A stretch of DNA of 64,000 nucleotides from Chitinophagaceae bacterium (GTDB lineage Bacteria; Bacteroidota; Bacteroidia; Chitinophagales; Chitinophagaceae): NCBI GenBank assembly GCA_016703625.1, contig JADJBP010000001.1, forward strand, positions 558,001-622,000, read 5' to 3'. A model generated the notes under the pieces. That model searched no databases, was not told the origin of the DNA, and worked only from the letters and a program-made list of their open reading frames with translations. The position numbers and the translations under genes are program-made. Numbering within the stretch: the stretch's first letter is position 1; each line of letters begins with the position of its first letter. This document shows positions 17,955 to 27,377 of this stretch, piece by piece.

Positions 17955-19565
17955 ATGCAAACTGATTTTCTTGTCATTGGAAGTGGAATAGCAGGGTTAA
18001 CCTATGCCTTAAAAGTGGCAGAAGCCTGTCCTGGTAAAACCATCACCATCCTTACCAAAACACAGAGCGATGAAACCAATACCAAGTATGCCCAGGGCGG
18101 CATTGCGGGGGTAATGGATTTTAATAAAGACAGTTTTGTAAAGCATATTGAAGATACATTGATAGCCGGTGATGGTTTGTGTAACCGGGAAATTGTAGAA
18201 ATTGTAGTGAAGGAAGGTGTGGAACGCATTGAAGAAATTATTTCATGGGGTGCCAATTTCGACAGGGGTAATGACGGGGATTATAAACTGGGTAAAGAAG
18301 GTGGCCATAGTGAATCGAGGATCCTGCACCATAAGGATGTTACCGGTAATGAGATGGAAAGGACTTTACTGGATGCGATCAGTAAAAAGCCCAATATCAA
18401 ACTGATGAATCACTGTTTTGTACTGGATATCATCACACAGCACCACCTGGGTTACCTCATCACCAAATCAACACCGGATATTGAATGTTATGGTGTGTAT
18501 GTTTTAAACCTGGGCACAAATAAAGTGGAAAAAATACTTTCCGGGGTAACGCTGATGGCAGCGGGCGGAAACGGGCAGGTTTACCGTTCAACCACAAATC
18601 CTGCCATTGCAACCGGCGATGGTGTTGCCATGTTTTACCGTGCAAAGGGCCGTATTGAAAACATGGAATTCATACAGTTTCATCCAACGGCTTTATACGA
18701 AACCGGGATACGTGGACATAATTTTTTGATCACGGAAGCGGTGCGTGGCGATGGCGGCATCCTGCGTAATCACAGCGGTGAGGCTTTTATGGAAAGATAT
18801 GATGAAAGAAAAGACCTGGCCCCACGTGATATCGTGGCCAGGGCCATTGATAATGAAATGAAAATTGCCGGTACCGAACATGTTTTCCTCGATTGCAGGC
18901 ATTTCAGCAAAGAAAAATTCATTGAGCATTTCCCCAACATTTATGAAAAATGTTTGAGTATCGGTATCGACATCACAAAGACCATGATACCGGTTACACC
19001 GGCTGCACATTACAGTTGTGGTGGTATTAAAACTGATGAATATGCCAGGACTTCCATTAAAAACCTGTATGCCGCCGGAGAGTGTGCCAGCACTGGTTTA
19101 CATGGCGCCAACCGTTTGGCCAGCAATTCGCTTTTGGAAGCGATGGTTTTTGCCCACCGGGCATATAAAGATGCTGTTGCAAATATCGATCTTCATAAAA
19201 CTCCCCGCCTTGATGACGGGGCTATTCCCGGTTGGAAAACCGAAGGGACGAATGTTCCAAAGGAGATGATCCTCATTACGCAAAGTGTAAAAGAATTAAA
19301 ACTGCTCATGAGTGATTATGTGGGTATTGTGAGGAATAATGAACGGCTGCAACGCGCCATGAAAAGACTTGACCTGCTATATACCGAAACAGAAGCACTG
19401 TACCAGAGAACGATCGTATCCCCGCAGTTATGCGAATTAAGGAATATGATCACTGTTGCCTATCTCATTGTAAAATGTGCTGAATTCAGGCATGAGAGCC
19501 GTGGGTTACATTTTAACACAGATTACCCGGCCAAACTGGCGATGATACAAAATATAGTTTTGTAG
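17955..19565 (+). CDS. nadB: L-aspartate oxidase
   Basis: First step of de novo NAD synthesis: oxidises L-aspartate to iminoaspartate with FAD. The 536-residue protein has the dinucleotide-binding motif VIGSGIAGLTYALKVAE, then NTKYAQGGIAG, FIQFHPTALYETG, the capping-domain region RGDGGILRN, and the closing FAD region NLYAAGECASTGLHGANRLASN. The helical C-terminal domain is complete. nadA and nadC are not nearby. Single gene, divergent from the prolyl oligopeptidase. Confidence 0.95.
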   Translation: MQTDFLVIGSGIAGLTYALKVAEACPGKTITILTKTQSDETNTKYAQGGIAGVMDFNKDSFVKHIEDTLIAGDGLCNREIVEIVVKEGVERIEEIISWGANFDRGNDGDYKLGKEGGHSESRILHHKDVTGNEMERTLLDAISKKPNIKLMNHCFVLDIITQHHLGYLITKSTPDIECYGVYVLNLGTNKVEKILSGVTLMAAGGNGQVYRSTTNPAIATGDGVAMFYRAKGRIENMEFIQFHPTALYETGIRGHNFLITEAVRGDGGILRNHSGEAFMERYDERKDLAPRDIVARAIDNEMKIAGTEHVFLDCRHFSKEKFIEHFPNIYEKCLSIGIDITKTMIPVTPAAHYSCGGIKTDEYARTSIKNLYAAGECASTGLHGANRLASNSLLEAMVFAHRAYKDAVANIDLHKTPRLDDGAIPGWKTEGTNVPKEMILITQSVKELKLLMSDYVGIVRNNERLQRAMKRLDLLYTETEALYQRTIVSPQLCELRNMITVAYLIVKCAEFRHESRGLHFNTDYPAKLAMIQNIVL

Positions 19566-19837
19566 TTAAAAGTTGCAGAAAAGGCGTTAATTTATCAATT
19601 TGAAATTTAAAACCAAATGATCTGTCATGTCGACGACAGGAGACATCTGGAATAGTAAACAGTTACATTCTCTCAAGATCAATATCAGTAATAAAATGAC
19701 AAAAACCCTGTATTCACTTTCAAAGTGAAGCATGACGGAAACACTTAAATTTAATTTGTTTCAAAAGCAGGGTAACCCGTTATAACAGCTTATCTTCACC
19801 GCTTTGAGGAGAGTTATAAATTTCAAAATTCAATATC
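19566..19837. repeat. Intergenic stretch with degenerate palindromic repeats
   Basis: 272 bases between nadB and the first acyltransferase, with no plausible gene. It contains CTGTC/GACAG around 19623-19640 next to GGAGACATCT, a tract seen in simple repeats of related genomes, and a perfect TTCACTTT/AAAGTGAA hairpin around 19712-19728. No clear promoter box was found. Confidence 0.45.
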
Positions 19838-20737
19838 ATGTTCTATCCCGTTTACGGATTATTATACCTGCTTTCCCGCCTGCCTTTCCCGGTTCTTTAT
19901 GGTATAAGCGACGGCATTTATTTTTTGCTGTATTATGTTTTTGGTTACCGGCGGAAAATTGTTATTTCAAATCTTACGATCGCTTTCCCGGAAAAATCAG
20001 AAGCGGAACTTACAAAAATTGCAAAACAGTTTTATCATAATCTTACGGATACATTTGTAGAGATCATTAAACTGATCTCGATGAATGAACAAACCTTTGA
20101 TAAAAGATGCAAAGGCGATTTTTCAATGATCGAAGACCTGGTTGCGAAAGGTAAAAATATACAGTTACATGCCGGCCACCAGTTTAACTGGGAGTTTGGA
20201 AGCCTGTTCATGTCGAAAAGCATTAAAACAATACCAACCTATGCTGTTTATATGCCAATAAAAAACAGTGCCATGGAAAAACTGTTTTTAAAGATCAGGG
20301 AGAAATACGGTACTGTTTTTATTAAAGCAACTGAGTTTAAACAAAAAAGGGAAGCCATATTTGCCAAAAGATTTTTATTTTTTTTAGCTGCCGATCAAAA
20401 CCCGGGTGACCCGTCTGCTGCTTACTGGCAAAACTATTTCAGTAAGCCGGCGCCATTTATAACCGGCCCGGAAACCGGGGGTATCAAGAATAATACAGCC
20501 ATCGTTTTTGTACGTTCCCGGATAATCAAAAGAGGGCATTATTTTTTAGAATGTACCCTTTGCACCGAAAATGCTGCATCTACTGCGCCCGGAGAAATAA
20601 CCGGCGCATTTCGCGATTTTTTAGAAAAGATCATCAGGGAAGAACCTCACAATTACCTTTGGACCCACCGCCGGTGGAAATGGGATTACCGGGAAACCTA
20701 TAACATGAACTGGATTGACAAGGTAACAAGGGCTTAG
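19838..20737 (+). CDS. LpxL/HtrB-like lysophospholipid/lipid A acyltransferase (first copy)
   Basis: 299 residues. The N-terminal hydrophobic segment (YPVYGLLYLLSRLPFPVLYG) anchors the protein in the inner membrane. The catalytic H-x4-E motif is GHQFNWEFGS (about residue 110), followed by family motifs LAADQNPGDPSAAYW and HNYLWTHRRWKWD. It adds a secondary acyl chain to lipid A or a related lipid. It is followed 54 bases later by a paralogue. Confidence 0.9.
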   Translation: MFYPVYGLLYLLSRLPFPVLYGISDGIYFLLYYVFGYRRKIVISNLTIAFPEKSEAELTKIAKQFYHNLTDTFVEIIKLISMNEQTFDKRCKGDFSMIEDLVAKGKNIQLHAGHQFNWEFGSLFMSKSIKTIPTYAVYMPIKNSAMEKLFLKIREKYGTVFIKATEFKQKREAIFAKRFLFFLAADQNPGDPSAAYWQNYFSKPAPFITGPETGGIKNNTAIVFVRSRIIKRGHYFLECTLCTENAASTAPGEITGAFRDFLEKIIREEPHNYLWTHRRWKWDYRETYNMNWIDKVTRA

Positions 20738-20791
20738 ATCATAGTTTTATACACTTCGTATATTTGCTGCATAAATATATAACCCGGCAGT

Positions 20792-21687
20792 ATGTATCAT
20801 ATTATTTACGGTTTTTTATTCCTGCTTTCCTTATTGCCGCTGCGTGTACTTTATGTATTGAGCGACCTGGTATCTTTCTTTCTCTTCAGGGTTTTTTGGT
20901 TACAGGAGAAAAGTGATCTCCGTAAATCTTGCCATCGCTTTCCCGGAAAAAACACAAGCCGAACGGAAAAGCATTACCAAAAAAATTTCACCGCAATTTC
21001 ACAGACTCTTTTATTGAAACCGTCAAATGCCTTTCTGTTTCAAAGGAATTTTACAATAAACACTGCACTACAGATTTTACTTTGTTTGATCAAATGGCTG
21101 CTGAAGGTAAAAGCTGCCAGATGCATGCCTGTCACCAGTTTAACTGGGAATGGATTAACCTCCACTGGTCCATTCATCTTAAACAGCCGCTGGTTATTGT
21201 GTATATGCCCATCAGCAGCAAACCCATCAACAGGCTGTTTTTAAAGCTTCGTACTGCATTTGGCACGGTAATGCTTCCGGCAACAGAATCAAGAAAAGCG
21301 TTTGTGGCCTGGCGTAATAAACTCCATGCCCTGGCTTTGATCGCCGATCAGAAACCGGCCAGCCCGGCATACAGTTACTGGCTTCATTTCTTTGGAAGGC
21401 CAACGCCTTTTGTTACCGGGCCCGAAAAAAATGCTGCCATGAAAAAATGCCCGGTGATTTTTGGCAGGGTTACTAAACCTGCCAGGGGCAAATACGAATC
21501 CACGCTTATACTTGCCTGTGAAGATGCCTCATTATTAAAACCGGGTGAACTTACTGTTATGTACCGCAATTTTATCGAAGATGCCATCAGGCGGCAGCCC
21601 GATATGTATTTATGGAGCCATAAACGGTTTAAACATGAATGGGATGAATCATACCGGAATATGTGGATTGATACTGAGCCCGTTTAA
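20792..21687 (+). CDS. LpxL/HtrB-like acyltransferase (second copy, frameshifted)
   Basis: A paralogue of the preceding gene with the same plan: N-terminal segment YGFLFLLSLLPLRVLYVLSD, H-x4-E motif CHQFNWEW, then LIADQKPASPAYSYW and MYLWSHKRFKHEWD. Two frame breaks are corrected by removing one T from the run at 20892-20897 and one A from the run at 20979-20985, giving 297 residues. The two copies are clearly diverged, so duplication is old, and the two enzymes may place different chains. Tandem pairs of this family are common in Bacteroidota. Confidence 0.88.
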
Positions 21688-23087
21688 TTCAATACACTGG
21701 CTTCTTTCTGTATCTTAATATTTTTTTGTTCTTTTATTTTATTCCAGCCGCCCAAAACATTTCTCAGGTTATGGGTACCCTCACGCTTTAACAGCGATGC
21801 AGCGATCACGCTCCGGTATCCACCGGCACAATGAATGTATAAATTCTGGTTGTCTTCAAAATGCGATAGATTCAACACGTCATTCATTTCATTTAGCGGA
21901 AGATTTTGAGCATCCGCGATATGCCCGTCGGCAAATTCGGTTTCCCTTCTTACATCCACCACTACCAGGTTCGGATCGTGTGGCAGATCCATGACCAGCT
22001 CATCTGCTTCCACATCTATGATCATGTCAACCGGTTCACCTGCCTGTTGCCAGCTTTCAAATCCGCCTTTTAAATATCCCTGTATTTTATCAAACCCAAC
22101 CCTCGACAGGCGGATCACCGATTCTTCTTCTTTGCCGGGTTCAGTAACCAGCGCTATAGGTTTATCAAATGATAATAAGCTGCCGGCCCATTCTGCAAAT
22201 CGCCCTTCCAGCCCGATAAAAATACTGCCGGGTATAAATCCTATTGTAAAAACAGTGGCATGCCGGGTATCCAGGATCAATACATCATCATCCTGCATTT
22301 TTTTTATGTCGCCTAGGGATAAAGGGGTTAAACCTTTTTGTTTAATGTTATCCAGGCTTTCATATCCCTGCATATTTATTTTTGCATTGATGGAAAAATA
22401 TTTAGGTGCCACGGAGAGACCGTCGGTAACTGCTTTCACAAAATCTTCTTTGCTTTGTGGCTGAAGTGCATAGTTGTTTTTTTTCTGTTCACCAATTGTA
22501 CTGAAGGTTTCGGGCCCCATATTTTTTCCGCAACTGCTGCCGGCTCCATGTGCCGGGTACACAATAACATCATCGGCAAGCGGAAGAATTTTGTGTTGAA
22601 TGGTTTCATACATGATGCCGGCCAGTTCTGCACTGCTCATATTGCCGCTGCTGAGGTCGGGGCGGCCCACATCACCCACAAATAAGGTATCGCCGGTAAA
22701 AATAGCGTGCGGTTTATCATTTTCATCCCTTAATAAATAACAGGTACTTTCCAATGTATGGCCGGGCGTATGCATTGCCTGTATGCTTATTTTTCCCAGT
22801 TTAAAAATCTCATTGTCTTTGCAGTTGTATACTGCATAATCTGTTTTGGCTCCGGGGCCATAAATAATAGGGGCACCGGTCTGTTTGCACAGGTCAATAT
22901 GCCCGCTTACAAAATCAGCATGAAAATGGGTTTCAAAAATATATTTGATACCCGCATTATTTTCAGCTGCCAGCTTTACATATTCACCGGTATCCCGTAA
23001 TGGATCAATAATGGCAACTTCTCCTTCACTTTCGATATAATAGGCAGCTTCGCTCAGGCAACCGGTATAAAACTGTTTGATGAACAT
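21684..23087 (-). CDS. MBL-fold persulfide dioxygenase-like protein fused to two rhodanese domains
   Basis: 467 residues. The N-terminal metallo-beta-lactamase domain has the ETHE1/CstB-like motif ETHFHADFVSGH, then HTPGHTLES and GDTLFVGDVGRPDL, and AHGAGSSCG. Two rhodanese domains follow (about residues 250-345 and 365-455). Only the second has an active-site Cys (HCAGGYRS); the first has LVTEPGKEEE at that place and is probably inactive. Expected role: oxidation of glutathione- or low-molecular-weight persulfides and sulfur transfer in sulfide detoxification. It overlaps the convergent acyltransferase by four bases. The ArsR gene 95 bases upstream on the same strand is a likely regulator. 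Confidence 0.9.
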   Translation of the reverse strand: MFIKQFYTGCLSEAAYYIESEGEVAIIDPLRDTGEYVKLAAENNAGIKYIFETHFHADFVSGHIDLCKQTGAPIIYGPGAKTDYAVYNCKDNEIFKLGKISIQAMHTPGHTLESTCYLLRDENDKPHAIFTGDTLFVGDVGRPDLSSGNMSSAELAGIMYETIQHKILPLADDVIVYPAHGAGSSCGKNMGPETFSTIGEQKKNNYALQPQSKEDFVKAVTDGLSVAPKYFSINAKINMQGYESLDNIKQKGLTPLSLGDIKKMQDDDVLILDTRHATVFTIGFIPGSIFIGLEGRFAEWAGSLLSFDKPIALVTEPGKEEESVIRLSRVGFDKIQGYLKGGFESWQQAGEPVDMIIDVEADELVMDLPHDPNLVVVDVRRETEFADGHIADAQNLPLNEMNDVLNLSHFEDNQNLYIHCAGGYRSVIAASLLKREGTHNLRNVLGGWNKIKEQKNIKIQKEASVLN

Positions 23088-23132
23088 GTTGGTATTTTTT
23101 TATAATAATTGTTTGCGAAGTTAAAAATAAAA

Positions 23133-23161
23133 AAGCGTTCAGGCAATTGGCCCAAACGCTT
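23133..23161 (-). terminator. Hairpin with T run after the arsR gene
   Basis: AAGCGTT (23133-23139) pairs with AACGCTT (23155-23161), with an inner GGC/GCC pair; on the minus strand a T run follows. It separates the ArsR gene from the MBL-rhodanese gene, so the two may be separate units or joined by partial read-through. Confidence 0.65.
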
Positions 23162-23182
23162 ACATTAAATTTTGCAGAAATT

Positions 23183-23539
23183 CTAACCCACCAGGTCTTT
23201 TACAAACTGGCTGATCTCATCAATGCGTTTGTAATTTACAGTATAGAAAATAAATTTTCCATCACGTTCAGTATTTACAATACCTGCTTTGCGAAGTATC
23301 GCAAGATGTTGTGATGCGACTGATTGCTCTAAACGCAAACGAACATAAATTTCTGTAACAGTGATCTTTTTTTCATCTTCGATCAATTTAAGTAGTTGCT
23401 GACGTAGCTTGTGATTTAAAGCCCGTAAGACCAATGCTGCTTTTTTAAGCGCATGATAATCTACATTAATCGGAGAATTTGCTGAATTTTTGGCAGCACT
23501 TAATGAGTCCTGCTCACGTGTTTGAGACGCAACCATCAT
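23183..23539 (-). CDS. ArsR-family winged-helix transcriptional regulator
   Basis: 118 residues. The helix-turn-helix is ITVTEIYVRLRLEQSVASQHLAILRKAG, followed by the wing VNTERDGKFIFYTVN. The protein contains no cysteine, so it cannot sense metals or persulfides by the usual ArsR or BigR/SqrR cysteine chemistry. By position it could regulate the MBL-rhodanese gene; this is inference. Confidence 0.88.
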   Translation of the reverse strand: MMVASQTREQDSLSAAKNSANSPINVDYHALKKAALVLRALNHKLRQQLLKLIEDEKKITVTEIYVRLRLEQSVASQHLAILRKAGIVNTERDGKFIFYTVNYKRIDEISQFVKDLVG

Positions 23540-23655
23540 AAGGATTAAATTTTAATTATGCTTGAACAATGTTTGAACACCACAAATATACCAATAATTG
23601 CTCATGCAACTGTTAATAATTATTAAAGTATAACGCTTTTTTATAGATTATTATT

Positions 23656-24336
23656 TTATTTTTTGATAACTATTTGAAAGTCTTTTAGATACATAGGTTC
23701 ACTGTATGCCAGATCTGTAAAATCTTTTTGCATAAAGAGCGAATTGGCTTGCATGCACATGGTTTGGGGCTGTATTTCCACATTTTTAAAGAGGGCATTC
23801 ATGTTTTTACAGGTTGCTTTCCATTTGGCGGAACCGCTGCCAAAAAAAAGAATTTTGTTGGTTAATAAATGCGCTTCAAAAGAACCTTCATCCAGAACCA
23901 TTGCTCCCGGTTCAAGAATTGTGTGCAGGTCTTTTTGGTAGATGGCTGTAAAAACTTCCATTCGCCGGGCATCCATCATGGGACAATATAAAACTGTTTC
24001 CGGCTGATCCGGGAAAAGGTCCATGGCCGAACGGGCTAATATTTCCAATGTGCCCATGGTAATAAATGGTTTTTTAAGCGCATAGCTTAAACCCTTTGCA
24101 CTGGCCATTCCAACCCTGAGCCCGGTGTAAGACCCCGGCCCAGCTGTTACGGCAACCGCATCAATTTCCGGTAAATGTATAGAAGCGGTTTTGCAAAGTT
24201 GCTGTATGGCTGACTGCAAAAATGAAGCATGCTCTTTTTGTGATTCACTGCTGAGTAATGCCAGCAACGATCCGTCTTTTGCAAAACTTACATGCGCTTT
24301 TTCCGATGAGGTATCAATATTTAATATGAGACTCAT
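23656..24336 (-). CDS. tsaB: tRNA threonylcarbamoyladenosine biosynthesis protein TsaB
   Basis: Partner of TsaD/TsaE in t6A37 modification of ANN-decoding tRNAs. 226 residues, with the ASKHA-fold start LILNIDTSSEKAHVSF and the family signature AVTAGPGSYTGLRVGMASAKGL. The C-terminal half is less conserved but of normal length. The start overlaps the end of the upstream 3HCDH-like gene by 23 bases, so translation may be coupled. Confidence 0.93.
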   Translation of the reverse strand: MSLILNIDTSSEKAHVSFAKDGSLLALLSSESQKEHASFLQSAIQQLCKTASIHLPEIDAVAVTAGPGSYTGLRVGMASAKGLSYALKKPFITMGTLEILARSAMDLFPDQPETVLYCPMMDARRMEVFTAIYQKDLHTILEPGAMVLDEGSFEAHLLTNKILFFGSGSAKWKATCKNMNALFKNVEIQPQTMCMQANSLFMQKDFTDLAYSEPMYLKDFQIVIKK

Positions 24337-24952
24337 GAATTTTTTCTGTTGTTTCCTGTATCAACAGGGAAGATGGCTGATAACGGTTATCGGTAATATT
24401 TAATTTATTCAGCAATGCTGCGATCTTTTCTGTACCGATCAACATGGCCCATTCAAATGGCCCGAATGGATAATTGGTTCCAAGTTTCATGGCAATATCA
24501 ATGGCTTCTTTACTGCTCACTTTTTCCTCCAGCGCAAAATAAGCTTCATTAATGATCATGGCGATTACCCGTGCAGCAATGAAACCGGGCTCGTCTTTCA
24601 CAGGGTTTATTGTAATGTTGAGGTATTGAAATACAGCTTCAATGTGTGGTTGCATCTTTCCGGCTATTTCCCAGGTTGTACGTTTCAAAAACCCGGGCCA
24701 CCCGTTTATGCGCAACACATGATCCGGAGTATCTAAATCAGCCAGTGTATTTACAACTGAATTGATCATCACCGGTTTTGAGATACCGGAAAAATCAGGC
24801 ACAGAACTGCCATCATGCAGCCAGAAAAAAGCATCTGCATTTTTATGCTCATTAAATGCTGCGGCATCATCAACCCTCAGCCAGTGGATGTTGGGACGTA
24901 AAGCTGTCAGCTCATTCCATTGCTGATCCGGTGCCGCTACAATAATGTTCAT
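24314..24952 (-). CDS. 3-hydroxyacyl-CoA dehydrogenase C-terminal-domain-like protein, no Rossmann motif
   Basis: 212 residues. The C-terminal part (FIAARVIAMIINEAYFALEE, KLGTNYPFGPFEWAMLIG) is the substrate-binding helical domain of 3-hydroxyacyl-CoA dehydrogenases. The N-terminal 90 residues (MNIIVAAPDQQWNEL) lack the GxGxxG nucleotide-binding motif, so NAD-dependent activity is unlikely in the classical form. It may be a structural or regulatory relative. Overlaps tsaB by 23 bases. Confidence 0.75.
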   Translation of the reverse strand: MNIIVAAPDQQWNELTALRPNIHWLRVDDAAAFNEHKNADAFFWLHDGSSVPDFSGISKPVMINSVVNTLADLDTPDHVLRINGWPGFLKRTTWEIAGKMQPHIEAVFQYLNITINPVKDEPGFIAARVIAMIINEAYFALEEKVSSKEAIDIAMKLGTNYPFGPFEWAMLIGTEKIAALLNKLNITDNRYQPSSLLIQETTEKIHESHIKY

Positions 24953-25023
24953 AATTATTTTTTACAAAAATAGGTGGTTGAGAAAAGATATATTTGTAAT
25001 TCTGTAAATAAACCATCAGACAA

Positions 25024-25421
25024 ATGAAAAAATAATTAACACACCCGATGCACCGGCACCAATTGGGCCATATAACCAGGCAGTAATGAGCGGCAACATG
25101 TTGTTTATCTCGGGCCAGATCGCATTGATACCCGGAACTGCTGATCTCGTGAGTGGAGATATTAAAGCCGAAACAAACCAGGTAATGAAAAATCTAAAGG
25201 CCATACTTACGGAAGCGGGTATGGACTTCAGCCACGTGGTAAAAACAACCATTTTTTTAAGTGATATGGCTTTGTTTGGAGATGTAAATGAAATGTACGG
25301 CAGTTTTTTTACTGTAGAGACGGGTACCGGCGGGGCAGGATACCCGGCCAGGGAAACAGTTGCTGTAAAAGGCCTGCCTAAAAATGTTAATGTGGAAATC
25401 AGCATGATCGCATCAAAATGA
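25024..25421 (+). CDS. ridA: RidA-family enamine/imine deaminase (frameshifted near the start)
   Basis: Hydrolyses reactive enamines and imines released by PLP enzymes. The corrected protein starts MKKIINTPDAPAPIGPYNQA; the A run at 25027-25032 is one base short, which creates a stop after the third codon. Family residues are present: SGNMLFISGQIAL, and the catalytic Arg in AGYPARETVAV. 132 residues after correction. Its stop overlaps the start of the next gene by four bases (ATGA), so the two form a translationally coupled pair. Confidence 0.9.
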
Positions 25422-26349
25422 GTGTCGAAAAAACAGTGATCATTACGGCTAAAGTTCATGATGTATTGATTGAGACTTTACAAAAAAAGGGATTTACAGC
25501 AATGTATCTGCCTGAAATAACTTATGATGAACTGGCAAACATCATTGATAAGGCAGTTGGATTAATTGTAACAACCAGGTTGCGCATTGATAAAACCATT
25601 TTGGATAAAGCGGTACAGCTGAAATGGATCGGCAGGATGGGTAGTGGTATGGAATTGATAGATGTGGCCTGTGCCGAAAGTAAAGGAATAACCTGTGTTA
25701 GCAGCCCCGAAGGGAACCGCAATGCAGTGGCCGAACATGCATTGGGCATGTTGCTGAACTTAAATAAAAAGATCAGCAGCAGTTATAATGAAATAAAGAA
25801 CGGCAAATGGATACGTGATGCAAACAGGGGAACAGAACTGACCGGTAAAACGGTTGGTATTATAGGTTTTGGAAATACCGGCAGCAGTTTTGCCAGGCTG
25901 CTTTCATCTTTTGAAGTAACGGTATTGGCATATGATAAATATAAATATGGTTTTGGACAGCAGTATATTAAAGAAGCCAACCTCGACCAGGTATGCAGGT
26001 ATGCCGATGTGATCAGTTTTCACCTGCCGCTTACTGATGAAACCAGGCATTTGGGCAGTGCATCTTTTTTAATTCACTTCAGCAAAAACCATTTATCATA
26101 AATACATCACGTGGCCAGGTTGTGCATACAGCTTCTTTGATAGCAGCTTTACAGCAAAATATAATTGCCGGCGCTGCGTTAGATGTATTGGAAAACGAGC
26201 ATTTCGACAGCTTTTCGGCTGCCCAAAAGGAAGAAATGCATTTTCTTACGGCACAGCCTAATGTGTTGTTAACACCCCATATTGCAGGTTATTCAGATGA
26301 AGCATTCTATAAAATGAGTGTTGTAATTATTGAAAAGCTGAAAATATAA
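25418..26349 (+). CDS. D-isomer-specific 2-hydroxyacid dehydrogenase (SerA-like, frameshifted)
   Basis: NAD-dependent dehydrogenase of 310 residues after correction. The Rossmann motif is TVGIIGFGNTGSSFA; substrate Arg is in TTRLRIDK; the catalytic region has NTSRGQVVHT, and the catalytic His is in LLTPHIAGYS. The T run at 26065-26070 is one base short, breaking the frame. There is no C-terminal ACT domain, so if it is a phosphoglycerate dehydrogenase it is the short, unregulated type; another 2-hydroxyacid substrate is equally possible. It starts within ridA's stop codon (ATGA). Confidence 0.87.
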
Positions 26350-26375
26350 AAATTTTGCTATTTTTGTAATGCATG

Positions 26376-26412
26376 CAACGCCTTAGGCAATCTGGGGCGT
26401 TGTATTTTTTTT
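26376..26412 (+). terminator. Rho-independent terminator after the dehydrogenase gene
   Basis: CAACGCC (26376-26382) pairs with GGCGTTG (26396-26402), followed by a run of nine T. Lies 27 bases after the stop and before greA. Confidence 0.8.
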
Positions 26413-26433
26413 TATTTGATTAAACTGAATTTT

Positions 26434-26907
26434 ATGAACACAACGAATTATGTAACAGCCGAAACATTTGACAGGTTAAAAGAGGAGCTGCAACATATGA
26501 AAGGCATTGAAAGGCCTGCCGCCAGCAGTGCCATTGCAGAAGCAAGGGAAAAGGGCGATCTGAAGGAAAATGCAGAATATGATGCAGCCAAGGAAGCACA
26601 GGGTATGCTGGAAGCAAAAATAAAACACCTGGAAGGCGTCATTGCCAATGCCCGTATCCTGGATGAAAGTAATATAGATACCAGCAAGGTTTCCATACTT
26701 ACCAAAGTAACATTAACCAACCTGAAAACCAAAAAGCAGGTGACCTATAAAATTGTTTCGGAAAATGAAGCCAACCTGAAAGAAGGCAAGATCTCCGTTA
26801 CTTCCCCGATAGGCCATAGCCTGTTGGGCAAGGTTATTGGCGATGAAGTTGAAGTAACGGCACCGGCCGGCCTTTTGAAATTCAGGGTTGAAAAAATTGA
26901 ACTGTAA
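26434..26907 (+). CDS. greA: Transcription elongation factor GreA
   Basis: Rescues backtracked RNA polymerase by stimulating transcript cleavage. 157 residues: N-terminal coiled coil with the acidic tip region EKGDLKENAEYDAA, then the C-terminal FKBP-like domain (ISVTSPIGHSLLGKVIGDEVEV). The ATG at 26434 gives MNTTNYVTAETFDRL, the usual family start. It is flanked by terminators on both sides, so it is transcribed alone. Confidence 0.95.
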   Translation: MNTTNYVTAETFDRLKEELQHMKGIERPAASSAIAEAREKGDLKENAEYDAAKEAQGMLEAKIKHLEGVIANARILDESNIDTSKVSILTKVTLTNLKTKKQVTYKIVSENEANLKEGKISVTSPIGHSLLGKVIGDEVEVTAPAGLLKFRVEKIEL

Positions 26908-26924
26908 TTATCCATGAAATGATG

Positions 26925-26957
26925 AACCCATTCGTCATCCGGCGAATGGGTTTTTTT
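26925..26957 (+). terminator. Rho-independent terminator after greA
   Basis: AACCCATTCG (26925-26934) pairs perfectly with CGAATGGGTT (26943-26952), followed by a T run. Confidence 0.88.
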
Positions 26958-26985
26958 ATGCCCTATCTTTACAAAAAGTTTTTTT

Positions 26986-27375
26986 ATGACTGTATTCACC
27001 AGGATCATCAATGGCGAGATTCCCTGCCATAAAATTGCAGAGAACGAAAAATTTATTGCTTTCCTTGATATTGAGCCATTGGTTCAGGGCCATGTACTGG
27101 TTGTGCCCAAGCTGGAGATCAATAAAATATTTGATGTGCCGGATGATTACCTGGCTGAGATGCTGGTATTTGCAAAGCCCATTGCCCATGCCATTGAAAA
27201 AGCCTTTGATTGTAACCGGTGCGGTATCAGTGTTATTGGCCTGGAAGTACCGCATGCACACATGCATTTAATACCGATCAACTCGGCCAATGATCTGAAC
27301 TTCACCAGGGCTAAACTGCATCCGTCGATGGATGAACTGAAAAAGGTTCAGGATAAGATATGTGGCCAGTTATAA
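26986..27375 (+). CDS. HIT-family nucleotide hydrolase
   Basis: 129 residues. The histidine triad HAHMHLIP (with H-x-H-x-H) is at about residues 91-98, and the N-terminal FTRIINGEIPCHKI is typical of the HINT/HIT branch that hydrolyses adenosine phosphoramidates or related nucleotides. Single gene after the greA terminator, convergent with the two-component system. Confidence 0.92.
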   Translation: MTVFTRIINGEIPCHKIAENEKFIAFLDIEPLVQGHVLVVPKLEINKIFDVPDDYLAEMLVFAKPIAHAIEKAFDCNRCGISVIGLEVPHAHMHLIPINSANDLNFTRAKLHPSMDELKKVQDKICGQL

Positions 27376-27377
27376 TC

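Noticed and set aside
26359..26412. Attenuator or tiny leader peptide upstream of greA (MHATP and a hairpin)
   Set aside because: A TATTTTTG box precedes the hairpin, but no -33 element is present at proper spacing, and the hairpin is well explained as the terminator of the preceding gene.
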